In this document: positions 32,291 through 39,008 of the stretch, piece by piece
Layout of the letters: the number at the start of each line of letters is the position of its first letter
Position numbering within the stretch: the stretch's first letter is position 1
From: Nocardia jinanensis
GTDB taxonomy: Bacteria > Actinomycetota > Actinomycetes > Mycobacteriales > Mycobacteriaceae
Length of the DNA: 64,000 bases
Direction of reading: 5' to 3'
Assembly: GCF_014645735.1 (NCBI RefSeq)
Contig: NZ_BMMH01000009.1
Location: forward strand, 62,001 to 126,000
The notes under the pieces: generated by a model
Seen by the model: the letters and a program-made list of their open reading frames with translations, nothing else
Databases searched by the model: none
Told to the model about the DNA's origin: nothing
Made by a program: the position numbers and the translations under genes

Positions 32291-33892
32291 GTGATCAGAT
32301 CAGAGGAGAGCTCCGGCGATGTAGGGGCGGTGGAAAGCGACGAGGTGACCGCTGTCCCGGGACTCGCCGGCTCCGCGCCCGCTCCGCCGGTCGGCGTGGC
32401 CGAGGCGCATCGGGCCGCGCCGGACGAAGCCGGTGGACCCACCGGAGAGCCCGCGGCCGGCGACCCGGATGTCGGTTTCACCCTGGCGCCGCCCGCCCCC
32501 GCGCCGGGCCCCGCCGAGGCTGCCCGCGCGCTCATGCACCGGGTGGCCCGGGAACTGGGGGCCGTCGCGCCCGAGGGCTGGCAGCGGGTGGACGCGGTTT
32601 TCGCCTCGACGGTGACCGCCGATGTCGGTTTCGCGGTCTTCTCCGACGACCGGCAGCAGGCTCTCCGGTGGAATCCCACCCCGGAAGTGCTCGCCCTGGT
32701 CCGTGAACACCGGCAGCTGTCCGCCCAGTTGGGCGACGGCCCGTGGTGGCGGCTGCTGCTCACCCTGACCAGGTCCGGGCAGATCGAGGTCGACTACGAC
32801 TACGGTGACGAACCCTTCCCCGAGGAGCAGTTGTTCGCTCCGGAGATCTATCGGGCCGATCTGGAAGCCTTCCCCCGGAAGTCCCTACCGGTGTGGCTGG
32901 CCGCCTATCTGCGGCACGGGGATCGCCAGCAGCGGTCGCCGGGAGCTGCCGCGGCGCAGGCGCGCGGGGATCGGGAAGCGGGTGTGGCCGGGGTGCCGGT
33001 CACCGATCTTCCCCCGTTCCCCGTGGTGGCCGCTCGCTGGGCGGTTCTGTGCGCGGCGTTCGCCGCGGCGCGCTCGGAGTGGGGGCCTCGGCTCCTGCCC
33101 GGTGTGCGCTGGTTCGAGGGCGCCACCCGCAGCGGGAGCTCGCTGCACGCGTTGCCCGCCGGGCGCGCGGTGCTCTCCGGCGGGGTCTGGAACTCGCCGG
33201 AGCTCGACGCGGCCTACAACCGCGACGCCGATTTACCGGCCCTGTTCCGCGGCGCTCCGGGCTGGGTCGCGGACCAGGTGGTGAATCATCGGGCCGGCGC
33301 CGGGATGCTCACCTTCTGCTTCTGGTGGGACGGACGAGGCTGGTACCGGGGGGAATCACCCGCGGCCGAGCAGATCGCCGAGGCGATTCCGGGCGTCTGG
33401 GATTCGGCGACGGTGGTGCGGATCATGACCGGTCTGCTGGGCCCGCAGCCGTCCGGCGCGCAACTCGGTGCGGTGTCGGCGCTGGTCGCGGCGGCCGAGG
33501 CGGGTCTGGCCACCCGCGGCGGGCTGACCGATGTCTTTCCCGAATCCGGTGGTTTCGATATCGACAGCGCGTTCTATCAGCTGGTGATGGGCGGGGTGAC
33601 CGCGCCGGAACCGCTCGCCGCCGCCGCGGCGGTCGCACAGGTGGGGCGTTATCTCACCGACAGCGGTGACGACCTCAGCGGATACCCCGTGGAAAACCTG
33701 CGCGCGGATCGGGTGAGTGTGGGGTGGATGGTGTACGTGCCGGTGGAACCGGGGGAAATCGCGGTCGGCCGGGCGATCTTCTACGTGGCCGATGACGGAG
33801 TGCTGGAACGTTCGTCGTCGTCGATGGCGCCGTCGCGATACCTGCCGGAGTTCGAACGTCGCTTCCGCGCCCGCAACCGGGCGCTTCTCTAG
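32291..33892 (+). CDS. YezG-like immunity protein (two-domain)
   Basis: A 533-residue cytosolic protein. After a disordered Ala/Pro/Gly lead, residues about 95-220 read GWQRVDAVFASTVTADVGF, then PWWRLLLTLTRSGQIEVDYD with a closing YDYGDEPF. This is the strand pattern and DYDY acidic end of DUF600/YezG antitoxins, which neutralise LXG nuclease toxins in Bacillus. Residues about 240-533 form a second alpha/beta domain ending GVLERSSSSMAPSRYLPEFE, of a kind I associate with actinobacterial T7SS immunity proteins. Start: GTG 32291 is the longest; GTG 32330 is possible. Position right after the giant gene suggests it is cognate to one of the toxin segments, perhaps the PD-(D/E)XK one. Confidence 0.7.
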   Translation: MIRSEESSGDVGAVESDEVTAVPGLAGSAPAPPVGVAEAHRAAPDEAGGPTGEPAAGDPDVGFTLAPPAPAPGPAEAARALMHRVARELGAVAPEGWQRVDAVFASTVTADVGFAVFSDDRQQALRWNPTPEVLALVREHRQLSAQLGDGPWWRLLLTLTRSGQIEVDYDYGDEPFPEEQLFAPEIYRADLEAFPRKSLPVWLAAYLRHGDRQQRSPGAAAAQARGDREAGVAGVPVTDLPPFPVVAARWAVLCAAFAAARSEWGPRLLPGVRWFEGATRSGSSLHALPAGRAVLSGGVWNSPELDAAYNRDADLPALFRGAPGWVADQVVNHRAGAGMLTFCFWWDGRGWYRGESPAAEQIAEAIPGVWDSATVVRIMTGLLGPQPSGAQLGAVSALVAAAEAGLATRGGLTDVFPESGGFDIDSAFYQLVMGGVTAPEPLAAAAAVAQVGRYLTDSGDDLSGYPVENLRADRVSVGWMVYVPVEPGEIAVGRAIFYVADDGVLERSSSSMAPSRYLPEFERRFRARNRALL

Positions 33893-34055
33893 CACGTTCG
33901 GTCGCTTCGCCGCCCGGGTGGACGATTTCGGCCGGACGGGCCGCGGAGGCAAACTTCAGCGTCCGTTCAACCGGCGGTCGATCGGCGGACAATCCCGGCT
34001 GGGATCTTCGGTGATGACCCGTGCTGTCACCGGCCATGGGCGATGAGGAGGTCGC

Positions 34056-34295
34056 GTGCGCAGAGATCGACCGTCGCCGGATCGTGCCGGAATCCGCGGT
34101 GGCCGAACGGCCCCGGTCGCTCCGGCGGACGATCGGACCCCCGTCAGGGTGTCTGTTCAGTTGGGCGTTCCGGGGGTGGGAGTCCCGGGATCGGACGCCG
34201 GAATCGTAACTCGATCGGCGACTTCGATTCCGGGACAGCTGTTCCCAGGACCGGCGGGTGTCGACATGCTCGAATTCGAACTGGCGGGAGTGTAG
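34056..34295 (+). CDS. Possible small protein upstream of the EspB-like gene
   Basis: A 79-codon frame starting GTG at 34056 with an excellent AGGAGG (34046-34051) four bases upstream and ending two bases before the next ATG. The product is Arg/Pro/Gly/Val-rich with C-terminus VDMLEFELAGV and no known domain. The strong ribosome-binding site and tight junction argue for translation. Against it: composition is unremarkable and a 9-bp inverted repeat and a shared 24-bp element lie inside it, so it may be leader DNA. The preceding 160 bases (33893-34055) hold no gene I can support. Confidence 0.35.
   Translation: MRRDRPSPDRAGIRGGRTAPVAPADDRTPVRVSVQLGVPGVGVPGSDAGIVTRSATSIPGQLFPGPAGVDMLEFELAGV
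34167..34190. promoter_or_regulatory. 24-bp element, copy 1 (shared with 37559-37582)
   Basis: A 24-bp sequence with core GGTGGGAGTCCCGGGA (34175-34190) recurs with one mismatch at 37559-37582. The core contains the dyads GGGAgTCCC and TCCCGGGA. Copy 1 lies 107 bases upstream of the EspB-like gene and copy 2 lies upstream of the EspH-like gene; I see no other copy. A 9-bp inverted repeat, CCGGAATCG (34198-34206) and CGATTCCGG (34225-34233), follows copy 1. Together they look like operators or a recombination scar. Confidence 0.45.
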
Positions 34296-34297
34296 GG

Positions 34298-36109
34298 ATG
34301 GCCGACGACCCGTGGGGTGCTTTCCGGGACCGGGCCGCGGGCGGCGGTGTCGCTTTCGAAGCGGCCGTCGCGCGGGAGGCGGCCGAGTTCTGCGCCGATC
34401 TGGTCAGCATCTTCGATGTCGTCGACGCGATCGCACCGCTTCTGGTACCCCTGACGAAACTCGGTCCGGAATCCTTCTCCGGTCCCGAGCGGTTGCGGGC
34501 GAAGTACGACGAAGTCGCCGGTGAGTTCGCGGACGACATCATGTCGGCGCATCGGCGGCGGATCACCGATCTGGGCGAAGGGTTCATCCTGGCCGGAAAG
34601 CTTTATCAGGAAACCGATCAGGACGCGGCCGGGTCCTTCTCCCGGATGGTGGACGACAGTATCGCCGGCACGGTGGTCGAGCACGCGTTCTCGCACTACG
34701 ACGAGACCGACGGCTGGGTCGACGACACCTACACAGTGACTCCGGACCTCGGTAACTACGCCGACAAGAACAACAAGTTCACGCTGCCGGCCGGGCTTTC
34801 GGGGCTGCCGGGCAGCGCGGGCGCGGAGGGCTTCTCTGCGGAGGCCCCGCCCGCCGGGGGATTGAATTTCAACCAGTTCTGGTGGCTGGGCCAGGAGATC
34901 AACGGCGCCTCCCAGTTCATCGAGGACAAGGCCACCTACTGGTTGCGGATGAAGATCCAGCTGGATACCGGCTTCACCGATTTCGACCAGGGTATGCAGG
35001 GTCTGCTGGAATCCGATCGCTGGAAGGGGCAGGGCGTGGACGGCGCCACGACGGCGGTCCGGGCCTATCTCGGGAGCGGTAAGCATCTGATCTCGGCGAT
35101 GCAGCAGCTGGGTGACAACCTGCTCAACGCGACGCAGTGGATCCGCAACACCGCGATGGGAATGCCGGACAAGTCGTATGCCTACACCCAGCAAGAGGGC
35201 GGTGACTATGCCGTCTATCAGCAGGAGACTTTCGCGCGGCAGGTCTACGCGAACTGGTACGAGCCCGGGGTCGAACTGTCCTCCACCGCGATCCCGAAAC
35301 TCGTGCAGCCCACCGGGAACACCGATCTACCGGACGACAACGGCAACGGCGGCAACGGTGGTGGCGGGGGTAACGGCGGAGGGGGGAACGGCGGTGGTGG
35401 CGGTGGCGCCGGTGGCGGGCAGAACGGGCAGTACCAGCAGCAACAGGCCGCGCTCCAGGAGATCGACCAGCAGCGCGCGGAGCTGATGGCCGCCCAGCAG
35501 GAGCTCGAGGAGCAGGCTCAGGCGCAGCAGGCCACTCTCCAGCAGCAACAGCAGGCCCTCGAAAAACAACCGGAGGCGCAGTCGGCGCTGCAGGCGGCGC
35601 AGCAGGGATTGCAGCAGCTCGGCCAGCTCGGGCAGCAGCTGTCCACCGCCGCGCAGCAGGCGCTGCAGCAGGCGGGTATCACCGGGCTACCGGGGATGCC
35701 CGCGTTGCAGGACGCGGTGAAGAACTATCAGTCCGCTCTGCAGAAGGCGGGGAAGCTGCCCGCCGGCCTGGGTGGCGGCGGCGCGGGTGCCGGCGGAGGT
35801 GCCGGTGGTGGCGCGCCCGGTGGTGGAGTGAAGACACCGCAGGTGCCGAACGTGGAGAAGGCGGCCAAACTGTTTCCCCGCGCATCGCTGGCCGCCACGG
35901 CCGGTGCGCAGACCGCGGGAGTCGCGGCCTCGTCGATGGGGCAGGGGGCGCCCATGGGCGGTATGCCAATGGGTGGTGGTGCCGGTGGCGGGCAGGCCGG
36001 TGGCCAGCAGAAGGATCACAAACGCGCCGATTACCTCGACTCCACCGAATGGCTCGAAGAGGGGATCGGTGAACCGTCGGTGGTCGCGAAACCCGTGGTG
36101 GATCAGTGA
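34298..36109 (+). CDS. EspB-like WXG-containing ESX secretion-associated protein
   Basis: A 603-residue protein starting ATG 34298. Residues 1-300 are helical and acidic. Near residues 244-250 is DRWKGQGVDGATTAVRAYL, a W-x-G turn followed by a long helix as in PPE/EspB substrates, then LISAMQQLGDNLLNATQWI. Residues 340-375 are Gly/Asn-rich; 376-470 are a Gln/Ala coiled coil (QQQQAALQEIDQQRAELMA); the rest is Gly-rich and disordered with a C-terminal KRADYLDSTEWLEE. In Mycobacterium, EspB-type proteins are exported by ESX-1 and oligomerise at the surface. Its stop overlaps the GTG of an EspG gene, which strongly suggests this is the client of that EspG. Confidence 0.65.
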   Translation: MADDPWGAFRDRAAGGGVAFEAAVAREAAEFCADLVSIFDVVDAIAPLLVPLTKLGPESFSGPERLRAKYDEVAGEFADDIMSAHRRRITDLGEGFILAGKLYQETDQDAAGSFSRMVDDSIAGTVVEHAFSHYDETDGWVDDTYTVTPDLGNYADKNNKFTLPAGLSGLPGSAGAEGFSAEAPPAGGLNFNQFWWLGQEINGASQFIEDKATYWLRMKIQLDTGFTDFDQGMQGLLESDRWKGQGVDGATTAVRAYLGSGKHLISAMQQLGDNLLNATQWIRNTAMGMPDKSYAYTQQEGGDYAVYQQETFARQVYANWYEPGVELSSTAIPKLVQPTGNTDLPDDNGNGGNGGGGGNGGGGNGGGGGGAGGGQNGQYQQQQAALQEIDQQRAELMAAQQELEEQAQAQQATLQQQQQALEKQPEAQSALQAAQQGLQQLGQLGQQLSTAAQQALQQAGITGLPGMPALQDAVKNYQSALQKAGKLPAGLGGGGAGAGGGAGGGAPGGGVKTPQVPNVEKAAKLFPRASLAATAGAQTAGVAASSMGQGAPMGGMPMGGGAGGGQAGGQQKDHKRADYLDSTEWLEEGIGEPSVVAKPVVDQ

Positions 36110-36921
36110 TATCCGGGGCGGTACCGCGGCAGTGGAAGTTCACCGACCTCGAGTTCTACGCGCTGTGGTCCGCGGCCACCGGGGAACTCGGCCTGCCGTT
36201 TCCCTTCCATTTCACCGCCCGGACCCTGGACCCGCAAAAATTCCGGTTCGATCAGCGGCAGGCCCGGGCCGATCTGCGTGAACGGCTGGGGGAGACGTTC
36301 GACCCGGTGCTCGACGTCATCGCCCACCCGGATATCCGGGTGGTGCTCAGCGGCAGCGATCACCGTGATGTCGAGAAGCCGCGCAGTATCGTGCGGTCGA
36401 TGGGCGTACGACGAGAATCGGTGGGTTACGTCGTCTCGTCTCTACCCGGCGAGAGCTTCTGGCACAGCGGCGGTTTCACCGTGGCCGAATGCGACGCGGT
36501 GCGTCTGGCAGGTGAGCTGGTGGCGCAGCTCCCCGAGGTGGGCGCCGGGAGCCGCGCCGAAACGGTGTTACCGCGCCGGGCCGAGGTGCCCGGCCGGAAC
36601 GAGGGTTCGCCGCGGCGGGCACCCACGGTGCACGATTCCTTCACCACCACCGAATCCGAACGCGGCTCCACTTTCCTGGCGGCACCGGTGAGCTGTACCG
36701 GGACGATCGATGTGGAGCAGGGTTCGTCGATCTACGGTCCCCGGGGCATCTCCCGGCACCGGATGGACTGGCGGGACCTGGTCGACGACGGCAGATATCT
36801 GATCCGGGAGGCCGATCCGCCGGTCGCGGCGCCCGCCGACGCCGAGTTGCTGATGGGCGCGATCAATTCGATGATCGCCCAGGTGGTGCGGGTCATCAAG
36901 GACGAGCGCCGCAAGGCTTGA
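36106..36921 (+). CDS. espG: ESX chaperone EspG, first paralogue
   Basis: A 271-residue cytosolic protein of the EspG family, chaperones that bind the tip of PPE-type substrates and deliver them to the ESX channel. The N-terminal signature is WKFTDLEFYALWSAA followed by LPFPFHFTAR. A central sheet (SIVRSMGVRRESVGYVVSS) and a C-terminal helix (MGAINSMIAQVVRVIKDE) fit the fold and usual length. GTG at 36106 overlaps the EspB-like stop (GTGA), so the pair is translationally coupled. A second EspG (41817-42608) follows the PE/PPE genes, so each EspG probably serves its own client. Confidence 0.85.
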   Translation: MISGAVPRQWKFTDLEFYALWSAATGELGLPFPFHFTARTLDPQKFRFDQRQARADLRERLGETFDPVLDVIAHPDIRVVLSGSDHRDVEKPRSIVRSMGVRRESVGYVVSSLPGESFWHSGGFTVAECDAVRLAGELVAQLPEVGAGSRAETVLPRRAEVPGRNEGSPRRAPTVHDSFTTTESERGSTFLAAPVSCTGTIDVEQGSSIYGPRGISRHRMDWRDLVDDGRYLIREADPPVAAPADAELLMGAINSMIAQVVRVIKDERRKA

Positions 36922-36928
36922 TCCGGTG

Positions 36929-37267
36929 TCACCGCCGGCGGCCGTGCTCATCCCATTCCCGGACGGCTTCCAGTTCGCCGTGTTCCCCGAACAGGCTTTC
37001 CGCGGCGAGTTGGCCGTTGGGATGCCACCGCCGGAACACCCCGCGCGGCTGTCCACGGCAGATCTCGCCCTCTGATTTCAATCGGCCGTCGGGCCACCAT
37101 TCCCGGGAGCTGCCGTGCCGCAGGCCGTCGAGGTAGTACTCCTGGGACAGCAGTTGCCCGGGCGCCAGCTCTTCGACCACCTCGCCGGTGAACGGTTGTC
37201 CCGCGTATTCCAGTCGCAGGTCCGCACTCACCGAGGTCGGGTCCTCGTTCAGGTCGATTCGCCTCAT
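36929..37267 (-). CDS. YwqK-family antitoxin (MORN-like repeats)
   Basis: A 112-residue protein read opposite to the ESX genes; its stop lies 7 bases from that of espG. Start ATG at 37267 has GGGAG eight bases upstream. It contains MORN-like units: PGQLLSQEYYLDGLRHG, REWWPDGRLKSEGE, and RRWHPNGQLAAESLFGE. This is the YwqK antitoxin pattern; in Bacillus YwqK is encoded beside the LXG toxin YwqJ. Here it may protect against a toxin exported by this ESX system, but no ywqJ-like deaminase is next to it, so its partner is unknown. Confidence 0.75.
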   Translation of the reverse strand: MRRIDLNEDPTSVSADLRLEYAGQPFTGEVVEELAPGQLLSQEYYLDGLRHGSSREWWPDGRLKSEGEICRGQPRGVFRRWHPNGQLAAESLFGEHGELEAVREWDEHGRRR

Positions 37268-37516
37268 CGCGGATCTCCCGCGGGTCCGTACACGCGGACA
37301 GATTATCGATGCGACGAGGCGAAAACGGTGCATACGAGACATAGTCGTGAAGTCGTGATCCGCGCGACCGCGCCGGACCACCGCGACCAGCGGACCGCCG
37401 CCGCCGAAGTCCGCTGCCGGGCCCGGGAGCCGGTGCTCGCGGGTGGCAGGCGGCCGAACAGTTTTCCGCGGCGTGGCGCCGGACGGTTATTCGGCGAGTT
37501 CCGGTTCGGTGACACG

Positions 37517-37545
37517 TATAACGAGCCGTCGAATAACGTCGAATA
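37517..37545 (+). promoter_or_regulatory. Candidate promoter -10 and tandem GTCGAATA operator
   Basis: TATAAC (37517-37522) is followed by GTCGAATA at 37528-37535 and again at 37538-37545, a direct repeat with one-helical-turn period placed where transcription would start. A related GTCGAAT lies at 45344-45350 in the eccE/eccB divergent region. No good -35 is visible 16-18 bases upstream, so an activator or extended promoter may be needed. Transcription-start mapping would test this. Confidence 0.35.
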
Positions 37546-37558
37546 GAAATTCAATTGT

Positions 37559-37582
37559 GTTCCGGAGGTGGGAGTCCCGGGA
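37559..37582. promoter_or_regulatory. 24-bp element, copy 2
   Basis: Differs from copy 1 (34167-34190) only by A for G at the seventh base. The core with dyads GGGAgTCCC and TCCCGGGA is unchanged. It lies just downstream of the candidate promoter at 37517 and about 270 bases before the EspH-like gene. Shared placement ahead of two ESX cargo units suggests co-regulation. Confidence 0.45.
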
Positions 37583-37773
37583 AAGGGCTGCGTCAGGGTA
37601 GCTCCGAAACACATCGTTGCGCGGCCCGCTTTATTCCCATTCGTGGTGATCAGTGCGGGTATTCCGCCTCCACCGGCAAGTTGCGTCCGGGTATCCGAGG
37701 TGCGGACCTCACCGATCGATAACCGTCAGTTCATCTCCACGATCGACAATCGGGGGAGGGAGTGGTCCGAGTC

Positions 37774-37857
37774 ATGAAAAACGAGTGTGCGCGGTGGATC
37801 TGTCGTGAGTACGGCGCTGCCGGGCCGAACGATCGCCCGGAGGAGGCCGAACGATGA
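37774..37857 (+). CDS. Possible 27-aa leader peptide before the EspH-like gene
   Basis: ATG at 37774 opens a 27-codon frame, starting MKNECARWICREYG, with a Gly/Ala-rich purine stretch (GGGGGAGGGAG) about 10 bases upstream. Its stop overlaps the next ATG (ATGA), an arrangement used for translational coupling. The two cysteines and Trp are notable, but the downstream gene has its own strong GGAGGAGG site inside this frame, so this may be coincidental. Translation is unproven. Confidence 0.3.
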   Translation: MKNECARWICREYGAAGPNDRPEEAER

Positions 37858-38207
37858 GCAATTCCGACCAGGGGACAATGGAATTTCCCACCGAGTTCAG
37901 CGCCCATTCGCTGACCGGATCCATTCGCGTCCGGACAACGGAAACGGGTTTACCCATGGCGGTTTCCGTGGAGCCCGGCCAGCTGCGCCGCGACCCGGCG
38001 GCGCTCGCCGGGGAGATCCTGCGGTTGTGCGGGCAGTCGGCCGCGCGGGCGGGATTGGAACGCCGGAAACAGCTGAAAGAGGCCGGTTTCACCGCCGAGA
38101 TGCTGCGTCTGGCGGGTCTGCCGACCGAGGAGGAGGTGGCTCGCCGGGAGATCGTCGCGGAGCGGGACTACGACACCGAACCCGAGAGCTGGCTGCGCTC
38201 GGTCTAG
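37854..38207 (+). CDS. EspH-like ESX accessory protein (DUF2694-type)
   Basis: A 117-residue cytosolic protein starting ATG 37854 with GGAGGAGG seven bases upstream. GSIRVRTTETGLPMAVSVEP and DPAALAGEILRLCGQSAARA, followed by the C-terminal LAGLPTEEEVARREIVAERDYD, parallel the EspH/Rv3867 layout, in which a beta pair is followed by an ADEI-type helix and a LNLPTPEEA...RYD end. EspH is thought to be a chaperone or accessory factor for Esp substrates encoded near it. It begins the EspH-EspL-EspC-EspA run here. The match is by eye; the N-terminal acidic extension of mycobacterial EspH is absent. Confidence 0.6.
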   Translation: MSNSDQGTMEFPTEFSAHSLTGSIRVRTTETGLPMAVSVEPGQLRRDPAALAGEILRLCGQSAARAGLERRKQLKEAGFTAEMLRLAGLPTEEEVARREIVAERDYDTEPESWLRSV

Positions 38208-38289
38208 GCGCTCGCGGAGCGGCGCCCCGAAATGCCGTCGCCCGAGAGAATCAACCGGAGAACAGGTTCGAAGAAATTCGGAGGTGCAT

Positions 38290-38589
38290 GTGGTCGAAAC
38301 AATGGATGAACTCATCGCGCGCGTACAGCGACAGGTTTATCGACTCACCGATCTGCACGAAGCACTGAACGGAATCCTGATCACCGAGACGTCATCCGAC
38401 GGCACGATAACTGTGGAAGTGGACGGAAACGCGGCACTGACCGGATTGAGCTTTACCGGGGGAATCAGCGAATTCACCCCGGAAAAATTCGAGAAATTGC
38501 TGGTGGAGACCGCGCGAGCGGCTGCTCACCGCGCGCTCACCGAACGAGGAGGGTTGATCGACGACTTCAATTCGGAAAGCACTAGGTAG
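38290..38589 (+). CDS. YbaB/EspL-like ESX accessory protein
   Basis: A 99-residue YbaB-fold protein. Start GTG 38290 is chosen because GGAGG (38280-38284) ends five bases before it; ATG 38302 is too far. The fold markers are an N-terminal helix (ETMDELIARVQRQVYRL), two strands with SDGTITVEVDGNAALTGLSF, and a C-terminal helix (TPEKFEKLLVETARAAAHRA). EspL in mycobacterial ESX-1 has the same arrangement and supports stability of secreted Esp proteins. It is smaller than the YbaB-like protein at 6274 and lacks its disordered tail. The 98 bases that follow hold no clear gene. Confidence 0.7.
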   Translation: MVETMDELIARVQRQVYRLTDLHEALNGILITETSSDGTITVEVDGNAALTGLSFTGGISEFTPEKFEKLLVETARAAAHRALTERGGLIDDFNSESTR

Positions 38590-38687
38590 TCACCGAGTGT
38601 TAACCGCGCCGCGATCGCGGCCGAAGGTAGGTACTGGGTACCGTTGAAAACGAAACATTGTGGGATGTTTCGGGATTGGACAAAGTC

Positions 38688-39008
38688 ATGAGTAACAACA
38701 TTCACGTTGTCCCGGACGCGGTTCGTCTGTACGGCAGCGAATCCGCGGCGATGGCCGCCGGAGTGGCCTCGGCCGGGGCGGTCGACCAGACGGCCACGGT
38801 CGCCTTCGCGGCACCGGTGTTCGGGCTCATCGGCCAAGAATTCCTGGCCGCGTTCGCCTACGCGCAGGCCAACCACCTGTCCTCGGTTGCCGAACTCGCC
38901 GCGGTACACGCCGGCACCGCGCTCACCGCGCACCAGGCCGCCGCGAGCTACGAGATCACCGACGCCGGTAACGCTATGAATATCGGCACGGTGTTCCCGG
39001 GTTCATGA
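38688..39008 (+). CDS. EspC-like secreted ESX substrate
   Basis: A 106-residue helical protein. ATG at 38688 is preferred over an upstream TTG because the family starts near the NIHVVPDAVRLYG motif. Two helices (QTATVAFAAPVFGLIGQEFL and NHLSSVAELAAVHAGTALTA) are followed by SYEITDAGNAM, which carries the Y-x-x-x-D export signal in the same place as EspC (Y-S-E-A-D). EspC and EspA are mutually dependent co-secreted proteins in M. tuberculosis, and here the stop overlaps the ATG of an EspA/EspE-like gene, which supports the assignment. Confidence 0.7.
   Translation: MSNNIHVVPDAVRLYGSESAAMAAGVASAGAVDQTATVAFAAPVFGLIGQEFLAAFAYAQANHLSSVAELAAVHAGTALTAHQAAASYEITDAGNAMNIGTVFPGS

Larger units (their letters stand above)
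37268..37773. other. Divergent intergenic control region
   Basis: About 500 bases between the leftward YwqK-like gene and the rightward EspH operon, locally AT-richer than the surroundings. It contains TATAAC (37517-37522) as a candidate -10, two GTCGAATA copies 10 bp apart (37528 and 37538) and the second copy of the 24-bp element (37559-37582). Short frames here are poor in coding character. It is the probable promoter for the EspH-to-EsxA gene set. Confidence 0.5.
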
